Positions 1 through 10,849 of a stretch of 64,000 nucleotides of DNA are shown piece by piece. How positions within the stretch are numbered: the first letter of the stretch is position 1; each line of letters starts with the position of its first letter. The DNA is taken from contig JASAND010008554.1 of NCBI GenBank assembly GCA_030248195.1, forward strand, positions 20,794-84,793. The letters run 5' to 3'. A model generated the notes under the pieces. It was not told the origin of the DNA and made no database searches. It saw nothing but the letters and a program-made list of their open reading frames with translations. The position numbers and the translations under genes were made by a program. The DNA comes from Trissonchulus latispiculum. Its lineage: Eukaryota > Nematoda > Enoplea > Enoplida > Ironidae.

Positions 1-91
1 CTTTGTTCACTCACAGAATGATATGTTAAGTTAAAGTTGCACAGTGAAAACGTCATTTATAGGAACTGAGAAACTTGGTTTCTGCTTATAG

Positions 92-2587
92 AATATGTTC
101 CTCGCAATCATCAACGATACCTATGCGGAAGTAAAGGCTGAACTGGCCCAGCAGAAGAGCGAATTCGAATTGGCCGACTATTTCAGACGGGTAATTTTGT
201 GCACTGGAATCAGAAGTTTATCTCAATTTCTGTTTCTGTACACACTAAATCTTCAATTGTATAGGGTACGGTTTGTACAAAGTTGATATTTGTTGTTATG
301 TGTTACATGTTTACTTGTTTCAGGGCTACCAAAATATGCTTCGCAAGTTGAAACTGAAAAAGGACAGGATTTTGGACATTTCTCAGGCTCTAGAAGCAGC
401 CGATGTCAATAATGACTCAAACATTGACTTTGACGAGTGGAGACAGCAACTGAAACAGTAATTTGAAATAAATTCTATTTACAAAGAACCCTATTTAATT
501 TTATCCTATTGAACAGTAACCAATGCACTGTTACTAAAATTAAAATTAAATTTCGATTTTCGTTTTAACGCAGTTTATTTTTCTTAAGTTTCTAAAAATA
601 TTTGTAAAATTATTTTTAGACGTGGCTATGCTGAGCAGGAGATTGAAACATTGTTTGCTCGTTATGATCTTGATGGCGATAGAAAACTGGATAGCGAAGA
701 ACAGGCGAGAATTCGAAAGGAGATTGAGAGGGCTGCGGTAAGCGTTGCACTCAAGAAACCTCAAAAACATTCTGGAAGAGCTACAGGTCTGGGGGTAAAC
801 CCCACCGCCGAAAAGCCCCAAGCGCATGTCTCGTTCCAATTCTTCAGTGTATTAAGTTACCTCCGAATCTCGGTTTATGATATTCCAAAAACGTCTGTCC
901 AGATTCAAGAAACAATACATTGTTTTGAATGCAATTCAGTTTTTTATGTTTAAACGATCCTGTTGAAACGATCCTGCTTATAAACGATCCTGCTTATTGC
1001 TTCTGTAACAAGCAGCTTTTCGGAACAGCTAGGTAATAGGTATAGCCAGAGTTGGAGATGGACACATTTTTCTTGACCGCGACCGCCCCGCGACCGCAGT
1101 AGTCATGACCGCGACCGCAGCCCGCATGCTAATTGTGTGACCTCAAAATTTTGAGTTAGTGAGCTTTAAATCCGTGTAAAAAGTCCACTTACTCGCATAT
1201 TTAAGATATGTATTTTCCCTATTTTTCGATCGCGTAACTGAAATTGTAAAAGGATTTGATTTTTGTAATGGTTATTTTCTCTGAAATTGTTTAATAAACA
1301 AACAAGCTCATTATTTTGAGGGAAACAAATTTTTTTCCTATTTTGTTCATAATTTTAAAGTTTGGACGCTTATTTTTCCCAAATCAAATGATCAAACTCA
1401 AACCCCTGGAAAATGGTCCGCGGCGACTGTCCCAACGCGTGTGCCAAGCCGCTTTCCAATTAATTGCATGAGTTCAGAGAAATTCGTGTTCAAAGCAATC
1501 CAATTGCCATTTTTAAAATTTCACATTTTTGTTGCTGAGTTTACTGGTTAGGCAGAAATGCCAGCTAGAGCTCTCCGTTGGGATAACATGAATTGTAGGA
1601 GTACAAATGTGGCCAATTCTTGACTACCGACCTGTATTCTTGAAGCTGTCAAAATCTGACAAAATTAGATTTTTCGAAAAATGGTCCTTTTTTGACTCAA
1701 AAAGTTTTTGGCGTTACCATTGAAATCGTAAGGAGTCAAAGCATACTCGAAACAACAAAGTTGTTGGTATTGGTAAGAGCATTCGAATGACCTTAGGTTT
1801 GTAGGAAGGGTGACTCATTTTGCTGGTCCCGCAAAATGAAAAATTTTCTAAAATCAAATTAGACAGAATTAGAAATAAACAAATTTGAACAAATTTCGGT
1901 AAGGACTACCGTAAGGACTGACAGTTTGTACAGCTTGTCCACCCAACAGGCAAAGCATTTAACGTAGTAAAACAAAATGAAGAATAAATATAAACCTGAA
2001 GATTCGTCCAGAGGACCATTTATGGCAATGGAAATACGTAAAATATTTTGGAAAAATTGAAAATTTTTGCTACAAATTGGCCCAAATTGCGAAGATTTGA
2101 TGGAAATTTGCGGTCATTGCGGTCAAGAAAATTTGACCACGACCGCGACCGCCCGCGGGTACCCGCGGGTACCCGCGGGTACCCGCGACCGCGTCCAACT
2201 CTGGGTATAGCAACTCTACGAGCATATAGCTTGCAATGATTGAATACAATGACGGAAGCAATTTCAAAAGATAATTTCAGATTTTTATAGTTTAAGGTTG
2301 TTACAGCTTCGGCTATCTGACCAAGTTCATTTTCGCTATCTATCACAATTTTAATTTTAATTTTACTGGACTAACGAAAGCTATGCACAACAAAAATTAT
2401 GACGTTAACGGAAATTTGTTCGATGTCTTTGTTTTCAGAGTCATTTAGAGAGAGATGTGGATCTTCCCAGTCCATCGCGTCCCAGAACCGCGAAGAGTAT
2501 GGATCGATTTTCTGATTTTGATGATCCCATAGAAGGAGTGGTTGGAAAGGGTCGCCATCATGGATTAGATATGGAAGAATATAATGT
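92..2587 (+). CDS. PKD2: Polycystin-2 (TRPP channel), C-terminal exons, partial
   Basis: Four exons join in frame: 92-190, 324-457, 620-737 and 2439-2587. Exon 1 starts after TTATAG and encodes [18 protein letters not shown], the end of the last pore helix (S6) and the start of the cytosolic tail, as in polycystin-2 Ca2+-permeable cation channels of cilia. Exon 2 holds an EF-hand loop, [12 protein letters not shown]. Exon 3 holds a second, [12 protein letters not shown]. Both have acidic or Asn residues at positions 1, 3, 5 and 9 and Glu at 12, so both look able to bind Ca2+. Exon 4 encodes an acidic/Ser-rich linker ending LDMEEYN, which resembles the stretch before the C-terminal coiled coil in vertebrate PKD2. 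Intron phases are 0, 2 and 0, and the last donor is GTAAG at 2588. The 5' part lies left of the window. The coiled-coil exon was not found. The third intron (738-2438) carries a hAT-type element. Family identity is secure; the 3' end is unresolved. Confidence 0.88.
1047..2203. mobile_element. Non-autonomous hAT-type element in the polycystin-2 intron
   Basis: The ends are inverted repeats, CAGAGTTGGA at 1047 and TCCAACTCTG ending at 2203. Each end is flanked by the 8-bp direct repeat ggtatagc (1039-1046 and 2204-2211). An 8-bp target duplication with termini fitting YARNG is the hAT signature. Both subterminal regions carry many copies of gaccgcgaccgc, and the right end has a triplicated palindromic cgggtacccg block. 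No transposase ORF is visible in the 1,157 bp, so the element depends on a transposase supplied elsewhere. The perfect target duplication suggests a fairly recent insertion. Confidence 0.85.
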
Positions 2588-3995
2588 GTAAGAGTCTTAA
2601 AATTCAAAACTCCTATTTTTCATTAGTCTTTCATGTTTCACCGTTGCTTCTTTAACTAGTGGTGATTAGAGCTGAGTTGATGCTGCTTTGTGTGTTTTGT
2701 TGGAAGGGGGGGGCTAAAAATGTTTTTGGGTTTGGGTGAAAAGAAGGGAAATGGGAAAGGAGAAGGAATTCATATTAAGAGTGGTGGAGAGAGAGACACA
2801 TGGGTGGCCCATTATGTGTAGTAAAAGTATGATCAGAGAGGAGAAGGAATGCTTTTATTTTGTTAAGGTAAATGTTTGTTTAGCTTAAGAAGAGGGAGAC
2901 GAATCGCTGGAATTGGCAAGTTGTCGGTATTGAGATGGAGGATGGAAAAGATTAAAATGAAAAGGAAAGAAATGGGTAAATTTAGATGGTGTAAAAGGGA
3001 AAGAATAAAGGAAAAAAATAATAAAAATTGGTTAGGTTAAGGAAAAAGAGAAATTTAATGAAAAAAAGGTTGGTTGAATGTGGGGGGGGGGAAGGATTTT
3101 AGTGAGGTAGGTTGGGTGGTGAGGGGGGAGGATGCATGGAAGTGCGGAGAATGTGAGGGGAGGGAGGATGAGAATGAAAGAGAGGGGGAGTGTAGAGGGG
3201 AAGGTGAGAATGATGTTGTGGGTAAATGTGATAAGAGGAGAATGGTTGATGAGAGCGGTGTGGGATGAGGGGGGGGAAGGGGGGGAAGGGAAGGGAAGGA
3301 AGAAGTGGTTACGAGTTCAGCTTCAGTTTACAGTACAGCAATTTACTCCTAAGTACTATGGGTCTCGTGGAGAGACACGGCGCATACAGTATACTAATTT
3401 AAAAGATTAACAAGTCAAGACTAAGACAACTGGGTTCCCTGGGGAACACTATTACTAGAGGGTCTCGTGGAGAGACACGGCAAACTCAGACAGCCTTTAG
3501 GGCCCTGTGGAAGGGCACAGTCTTCCACAGAAGGCAAAGTGACATGGAGATAGGAACCGGCGACATTGTGGAAATATGATATCACTAAGTGGATTAAAGT
3601 GTACAGAAAAAGGCAAGTTGATGGCAGTTAAACTAGAACGTGCACTCTATTAGAAGCGAATCGAAACTGTAGTGACGACGACCCCAAAAACAAAAGAAAA
3701 GTTAAACTTTTATATGATGAATTGACGTAAGTAAAACGGAACTACAATAACTGGGGCATAACGAAAAAAGGTTACACCCAAACTTTGTAGGTTGTTTGGA
3801 CAAAGACTGAAATGTTTTAAAGTTAAATTAGAAGAAATTTTAAAAGAAAGAAACTTGTTTGGGGGGGTTGTTGTTGTCACCCTGTCACATTTGCCTCCTC
3901 TAGAAGAAAAAGCGTCCTCGCGTACAAAATAGTGTGAAAACAGTGGAAAGAGTAAAAAATGAGGTAATTGGAGAGTCAGACAGGTGGTAATTGAA
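2588..3995. other. Non-coding, purine/G-rich stretch with hairpins
   Basis: No exon with coding character was found. From 2700 to 3310 the + strand is strongly purine-rich, with G runs at 3079-3089 and 3266-3300. The latter has at least four runs of three or more G and could form a G-quadruplex. A 21-bp unit (ggtctcgtggagagacacgg with one extra leading g) occurs at 3360-3380 and again at 3460-3480. Each copy can fold as GTCTC/GAGAC. A perfect 9-bp hairpin stem, CTGTGGAAG/CTTCCACAG, lies at 3505-3530. From 3540 to 3995 nothing recognisable is seen. Confidence 0.6.
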
Positions 3996-5799
3996 TTAAG
4001 GGATGGCCAACAGTTTGTGAAGGGTACCGGATTGATCCAATCCCAGCAAGAGGAAGTAACCAGTCCCAGGGTCCCGGTACTGTCCAATCCGAACCAGACG
4101 CTCGCGTCTCCAGCAAGGGGAAGGCAACAACCGTCTAGTAGCCACCTTAACGGACCCGGGATAGTTTTCTGAGGACACCAAGGCATAAGTTGCCGTCAGG
4201 AATAAGGCAATTGCATCGTCACTGTAGCGTTGGAAATTGCTAAGTTCTCCTCGGATTCGATAGATAGGCACATCCGGGTGATTGGCTTGTGTAGGATCAA
4301 TTCCAATCAACATCTGGCCGATGCGAAAGTGGAACAGCTGATGTTCACGCCGGCGATATCGGCGCTGATAGGTTGCCCAATAACCCAAAATTGCTTTGAC
4401 TGCCAATGCCTTATGTTCTGAGGTAGTGGCAGCTTCCGCAAACTGGGCTAAAGTCATAGCGATTGGAATGTCAAAGCCAGACGGCAAAATGTTGCGTGTG
4501 GCAGGCAACTGAATGTTCACCTGGAGGCCCAGTGTCGTCATCGTAGCCACGACGTCAGAGAGTAGACGCAAAAAGTCTGACACCGTTATTTGCTCGAATT
4601 GGCGCAGGCAGACCCAACTAAACTCATTGGGAGCCTGTCCAGTCTTTCTGTGATATTCTATCACTCCAATAAAATAGAGTGGCACAGTTTGATGTTCATA
4701 GTCATGGTTGACGTAGCTCGGCTGTGGGTGGTCACACGGATTGCCATCCCAGCAGAGATAGTCAAAGCAATGCTTGCAGAAACCACAACGGCAAAGCATG
4801 CTACGGGCAGTAGGCACTTCGAAACAGGTCAAGCAATGATCCCGATGCGGCCGTTCCTTGAATCCGCTGCAGAATGGTGTGGGATACCTTGCATGATCCG
4901 CCTCTGTCAAGCAACAATGGTGACACAGTCTGCAGAGACAGGGCACCATTCGAGTGTTACACGTTGGACAGGGAGGTCGATAGTTGGATTCCTCGCGACT
5001 AACGACCGGAGGATTTGGATTGATAGCTTCAGCTCCTAAAGGCATTGGCGAATGCCTGGCTAACGCTTCGTCATATAGGTTATCATCGTCATTTGGAGTT
5101 TCTGGACGAGGGTTTTCTCCGTCATTACCCCCAACGGGGGCTGAAATGTCACAGGGCTCATCCATTAGTGGCGTAGCCGGTCTGGTCGCTGAGCCAATTG
5201 AAGGAGAAGCAATTACCAACGGGGGCGGCGATGGGGTTACCGCTCTCGCTTCCGTCACGACCGCAGCTGGTGAAGCTACGGAGGCAGGTGCCCGGCATAC
5301 GACAAGGCGTAACTGGCGCAACTGGTTGGCAAGGGGCCATTGAGGCGTAGGTTACCGCCGTCGCTGGGGGGAAATTCTCCACAGGATGCGCAGGACTGGA
5401 AATAGGGGAAATACGCATCTGCGGTGATGCCGGCGGAGGCATAACAGGCCGAAATCCCAAAGGCGTAGGCGTGGCCATGGGACCGCGTGGGAGAGGCAGA
5501 CCAGGCGGAGGCCGCAAAGATAGCCGGGGTGCAGAATTTACTGATGTGGAAAATATTCCACAGAATGCAGATTCCGGCTGGGGCAAGGGGCCCAAAAGAA
5601 AAGAGGACTGGTAATAGCCCAAAGAATGAGACCAAGAGGGCACCTCGGTCTGAATTTCATCAGTCTGTTGGATCACCAATGCGGACTGATACCCGCACTG
5701 ACTACAGGCTTGGTTGTGACGTAGAACGTCAATGTCATCGCACATTACGGAAATTGTGCGGATTGCACCGCAGTTGCGGCAACGTCTTCGCACGTCCAT
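3996..5799 (-). CDS. Cysteine-rich zinc-ribbon-like protein of unknown function, two overlapping frames
   Basis: Two overlapping minus-strand frames share composition: 5799-5158 and 5321-3996. The first starts MDVRRRCRNCGA, has CxxC pairs (CRNC, CSQC) like a zinc ribbon, and then a long Pro-rich segment. The second (about 440 residues) is Pro/Ala-rich and then has a dense Cys/His cluster (CPTCNTRMVPCLCRLC and later CRCGFCKHC), which suggests several zinc-binding knuckles. It ends in an unrecognised alpha/beta region. The frames differ by +1 within 5158-5321, so one protein would need a frameshift, a short intron or correction of an indel. It lies directly downstream of pol on the same strand, the position of a third ORF in some LTR retroelements, but I see no signal peptide or membrane segment that would make it an envelope protein. 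It could equally be a misplaced gag-like gene or belong to another element. Confidence 0.5.
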
Positions 5800-6357
5800 T
5801 TCGGCCTAGCCCAACATAGGGTTAATACATGCAGAATTTGAAAGAACTATTTTCTATGTGTGTTTGAAAATGTCATTGAACGTTAGAACATTTTAATGTT
5901 TATAACTGGAATGAAAACTGGACTGTTCTGGGATCTGTTCGCATAGAGAACTTTTGCATTTGTAATTTGCAAAATGTGGCCTTATCATGAAAAGGAATCA
6001 TCATAATGACTTCGGTCAGCATTTAATATTCTGTTTCTGTTTAGAATCTTAGGACGCAGTTACAAGATTGTTTCTACTAGGATGCGTACTAGTTTACGAA
6101 TACATATTCATTTTGATAAATAGTTAAAAGAAGCGGTCATCAGATCTACGTCTACAAACTAGGCGTCCTTGAATAAAGAGAGTGTCTGTTTAGTGTACAG
6201 CAATTAACGAATTCCAGTAAAAGGTGATATTTCAAAACTGTTGAGATGGCGAGGCGTACATATTTAAAGGAATAGTAAATTTCTACAGAATTAAAGAACA
6301 TGTAAGGACACAAGGCTGAATCTATTGAAATAAGAAAGAAGGGTCAAACTGGCACTG
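5800..6357. other. Spacer between pol and the cysteine-rich ORF
   Basis: This 558-bp AT-rich sequence has no ORF of note. It lies 3' of the pol stop and 5' of the cysteine-rich ORF start. It could hold the 3' LTR or an untranslated leader. I compared it by eye with 10306-10800 and found no shared direct repeat. Confidence 0.45.
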
Positions 6358-9300
6358 TTAGGTAGGGCGATACCGTTGTGGAGGATGACGTTGTCGGTCT
6401 GGGTACCGACGACAAGACGACATTGTAGGTGTAGGTTTCACTGGCCGTTTTCCTATTCGTTCCATTGTAGGTAGTTCTGGAACTGTGTGATTTTCCGTTC
6501 TCCGGGTAACTTGGTCTTCTCTGATTTTAGGGACGAACGGTTCACGATAAAGCTTCAATCGGTTGCTATGAACAATTTGTTCTTGTCCCATTTTTCTCCC
6601 ATGTATCGGGGTTATAGCAACATTTGGTAGTCGCAGTCCCGTGATGAGATAAGGACCGTCCCATTGCAGAGCCAGTTTCCTTCGTTTCGGAAAATTCATT
6701 AAAACCTTGTCCCCAATACGCCAGTCAGGCCAGCATGATCCTCGATCGTAAAGGGTCTTCTGCTTGTCTTGGGACTGTCTAAGCAGGTCAGAGGCAATAC
6801 TCCAGACAGCTCTAAGCTGTGAAGTCAATTCTTCAGCATAAGTTGGTGCGTCGTTATAACTGAGTTCAGGCAAGGCCAAAGCTGCGTCAGTTGGTAGAAG
6901 AGGCGTTCTACCGTAGACCATTCTAAAAGGAGACATTTTTGTGCTTTCGTGTTCTGCGCTGCGGTATGCAAACAGTACCAAAGGAAGATACACGTCCCAA
7001 TCTGTGTTTCCGGTGTTCACATAGGTAGTGAGCATTCCCATGAGGGTTCGGTTGAACCGTTCTACCATTCCGTCGCATTGTGGATGATAGGGTGAGGTAG
7101 AAACCTTTAAAGTACCACAGAGCGCTAGAACGTCGGCCAGCAATTACAACATAAAATTGGTTCCACGGTCGGACAGCAAACGTCTGGGGGCACCGTGTCT
7201 GCAAAGGATATCAGTCACGAAGATTTTCGCTACTGTTGCTGCAGTCTAATCAGGGATGGCTGCGCATTCTGGATACTTAGTGAAGTAATCCATAAATACA
7301 ATGATGTATTTCATGCCAGACTGAGACATAGGAAATGGACCAAGGATGTCCACGCCTACACATTCAAATGGGCCTCCAACTTTTATGGGGACCATTGGGG
7401 CTTTAGACTTTTTGAGTGGCCGTTTGCGGGCTTGGCAGCCATGACATGTATCACAGTATTTCTTCACGTCGGCATGCATTGTTGGCCAAAAATACCGTTC
7501 CAGGAGCTTCAGGTAAGTTTTTCCATATCCAAGGTGAGCTCCCATAGGTTGATCATGATAAGCCTGTAGCAAGGCCAACCTTCTTTTCTGCGGGATGGCA
7601 AGCTGTTCGTTTAGAACACCTCTAGGCGCGAATTTAGGATAGAGATGGATTAAAACTCCGTCCCGCAAGCTGTAGCGTGGGGAGGCCAAGATTACTTCAG
7701 CAGCTTGCTTTGGATCTTCTGGAATTTCTTTATCTCGCAAATACGAGATCATATCCTTGAAATCAGGATCTTCCGCTTGCTCTTTCTTAATTTCTTGGAG
7801 CTCTGCATCACTTTCTTCACAAATGAGTGCGTTCACCCTATACGATGGTATTTGGTCATCGTCATTGTCTTCATCACAAATTTCCTTCACAGAGGTTTCA
7901 CAATTTTCGGGAATGTACCTGGACAATGGATCTGCAACTTTATTGCTTTTTCCCGGCTTATGTATGACGTCATAGTTGTAGTTTCTCATATCCATGGCCC
8001 ATCTAGCTATTCTCCCGTTAGGTGTTTTCAATGTCAACATCCAACACAAGGCGTTATGATCAGTGACCAGGGTGAATTTGTGTCCATACAAATAGTGACG
8101 GAACGTCTTCACTGCAAATATCATCGCTAGGCATTCCTTTTCCGTAGGAGTGTAGTTCCTTTCAGTGTTGGTCAACAGACGGGAAGCAAAAGCTACAGGA
8201 TGTTCTCCATCGTCTCGTACTTGTCCCAACACAGCGCCAACACCAATGTTGCTGGCGTCAGTAGTCACCAAGAATGGTTTTTCAAAGTCAGGATAGATAA
8301 GAATTGGCTCACTGGTCAACTTTTCCTTCAGGGCATTAAAGGCAGTTTCACACCCTTCTGTCCATTCAAACTGCACGTTCTTCCTTGTCAGGTAGTGAAG
8401 ATCACTAGCGATGGTGGCAAATCCCTCAATGAACCTGCGGTAGTAGGAACACAGGCCTATGAACGCTCTAACATCATGGGCTGACTTGGGCCGCGGAAAG
8501 TTCCTGATCGCACTTGTCTTCTCTGGGTTTGGTTCAATACCGTTCCGTGATATTTGATGACCAAGATAGATAATCTTCTCTCGACAAAAAGTGCATTTGC
8601 TGAGTTTTAGTACCAAGTTTGCCTCTCGTAGTCGGAGAAAGACAGAGTGTAGGTCACCAAGGTGATGATCGAATGTACGAGAAAACACAACGATATCATC
8701 AATGTAAGCCAGACAATTATGCCATTGGAGACCTGAGAGCACAATGTCAACTAGGCGTTGAAATGTAGCTGGGGCGTTGCAAAGCCCAAATGGCATGACA
8801 GTAAATTCGTACAGGCCGTACAAGGTGGTGAATGCCGTTTTCTCTGCATCTTTATCCGCCATTTGGATCTGCCAGTAGCCACTAGCCATGTCAAGAGTAG
8901 TGAAATATCTAGCACCTCCGAGAGCATCCAAAATTTCGTCAATTCGTTTCAATGGAAAAACATCCTTTTTGGTGATTGCGTTCAGCTTCCGGTAGTCCAC
9001 ACAGAAACGGAGGGTTCCGTCTTTCTTCGCGACCAGTACGATGGGTGATGACCATGGACTGTAACTCGGCTTGATGACTCCTTGACTGAGCATTTTATCA
9101 ATGTGCTCCTTGACCACGCGTCTTTGGGCAACAGGTATTCTGTACGGCTGTTGCTTGATGGGTCTTGCGTCACCAGTGTCTATCGTATGCTCCACCCAAT
9201 CTGTTCTTCCAAGTTCACCGTCGGGTCCAACAAAACGATCTTCAAACTGCAGGAGGATGTTAATCAGTTCTTTCTTCTGTTCCGGCGTCAAATCTGTTTT

Positions 9301-10305
9301 GGACAAATCCAACTGCTCTTCAATCCAACCTGCAGTCTTAGGTTCAGACTGGGTAGGAGTTGTCATCAAGCTATTTACTCTGTAGCCTGCGTCTTCATTA
9401 TTGATGCTCTGGTATTCTTCCACCGTTCCGAGCACCGTATTGGCATATACAGTGACTGGTCGGTGAGTAGGGTTTAGCACTTTGATGGCTATAGTCGATC
9501 CATGAGCAATTGAAGGGAGCAATGCTCTTGCAGCATACAGATTCATTTTTCCTAGATTTTCCACATGCGGTTCAAAAATTCCCGAGCCGTCAAACCCATT
9601 TCTCAGATAGGTACACGGAATCATCATTTCACACCGAGGCGGAACAGTAAGTTTTTCCAGTACCATTATTTCTGGAACTCCCTTTTCACGGGTCAGTCGT
9701 AGATATTGATCACCAAGTTTCACTCTTCGTTTGATGAAGTCTACTTCCACAGTCTTGAACCTTCGGAGCAAGTCTAGGCCAAGGATCATTGAGTGCGTCA
9801 TGGATGTTGTGACAAAGAGTTCCTGTTCGAAACTAGCTTTTCCCAGATGTATGGTAGCTTTGACAGCTCCTATTATCGGTATTCGTTGGCCTGTTACTGA
9901 AGTGGCAGTAACTGACTTCGTGAGAAAAGTATTGTTAACCGCTGGAGGCAGCTGTTCAAGAAGATCCTTGTGGATGATGGTGAGCTCGCTGCCCGTATCC
10001 AATAAACCATGGACAGGTAGCGCTTCAATCTGCAGTGCAATATTGGTGAGAGCTGCTAGTGGAGGTCCACTACTAGAGATAGCATTGACTCCACCTGAAT
10101 ACACTGCTTCTTCTCGCTGTAGTGATCGTTTTGCTCGATTGGTCGATCTAGCTGGAGGAGGAGGAGGAGGTACTCTGAAGGTACTGAAAGAATGTTCAGA
10201 ACTTTCCGGTATGGCATCCAGTCTTCCAGAGAACGACGAAGGTGGTTCTCTTGGTAATGTGGCAAGATTTACCATAGGAATTTCGACTGCCTTTTTATGC
10301 GCCAC
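6358..10305 (-). pseudogene. pol: Ty3/Gypsy-type retrotransposon pol (protease, RT, RNase H, integrase), broken
   Basis: One reading frame of 1,316 codons is interrupted by TAG (7248-7246) and TAA (7146-7144), both inside the integrase core. The domain order is typical of Ty3/Gypsy. The aspartic protease motif LLDTGSE is near residue 101. Reverse transcriptase has YIDDIVVF near residue 534. RNase H has TTDAS, TEKE and TDHNA. The integrase has an HHCC finger (CDTCHGCQ), catalytic-type Asp in VDILGP and SDRGTNF, Glu in VERFN, and a downstream WDGPYLI (GPY/F module). Polyprotein translation would stop before the second integrase Asp. No gag-like ORF is present upstream, where 10306-10780 is non-coding, and no LTRs or primer-binding site were identified. 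The copy therefore looks incomplete as well as mutated. The open frame runs from a codon after a stop at 10321-10323; no ATG is available at its start. Family assignment is very secure. Confidence 0.93.
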
Positions 10306-10800
10306 ACGGCCCGACGTCCCCTATAGGATATTAGTGTAAATTTACGTCCCCTTATACATAGATGGAATCGTAATAAAATAGAAGTAAAAGAGAATAATTG
10401 TAAGATAGGCAAATATGATATGAGTAGAAAGGAAGAAAAGAGATAAGAAATGAAAGAAATAGAACAATTTTATTAATGTTATTAATGATAGAAGCAAAAA
10501 AGGTTATTTAGTTACAAAGACTGTATAGATTAAGTTTAGTTTGGTGGCTAACTTTGACTTGAACATTAGCTTTCTATCGAAGTCTTGATAATTGAGCCTA
10601 AAACTATTTCCTAAGGTATATGCCATATTTCCAGATATTTGAGCTTAAAACTATTCCTATGGTATATGCTATATTTCCTAGTAGAACTCAAACAAAATTT
10701 GCTTTATTGACATAAAAGGAAAGAACAAACAAAGTGTTTATAATATTAATTTTAAGATAATTTCGTCTAATCAGGATCAGCTTCAATGCTTTCTTTGGAT
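10306..10800. other. AT-rich sequence upstream of pol
   Basis: No coding signal is seen. A segment near 10595-10640 (gagcctaaaactatttcc) is repeated in diverged form near 10643-10690, an imperfect local duplication. A 5' LTR would be expected here if the retroelement were complete, but no partner repeat was found near 3.3-6.3 kb. Confidence 0.5.
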
Positions 10801-10849
10801 TGTCTTCCCTCTATAACAAAAACATACATAGTAGAGAACAGCCAACAAT

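Noticed and set aside
2884..2995. Possible PKD2 coiled-coil exon (reads RRGRRIAGIGKLSVLRW and then Lys/Met-rich)
   Set aside because: The resemblance to the coiled coil needs frame changes, the acceptor is poor and no donor follows. Likely chance in purine-rich sequence.
3710..4186. Minus-strand frame of 158 codons
   Set aside because: It overlaps the end of the cysteine-rich ORF in another frame and has no domain or independent signal.
7705..10339. Several + strand frames of 60-200 codons
   Set aside because: They are antisense shadows of the conserved pol gene, whose domains are clear on the minus strand.
3300..10800. Long terminal repeats for the Gypsy-type element
   Set aside because: Comparison by eye of 3.3-3.7, 5.8-6.35 and 10.3-10.8 kb gave no shared direct repeat long enough to defend.
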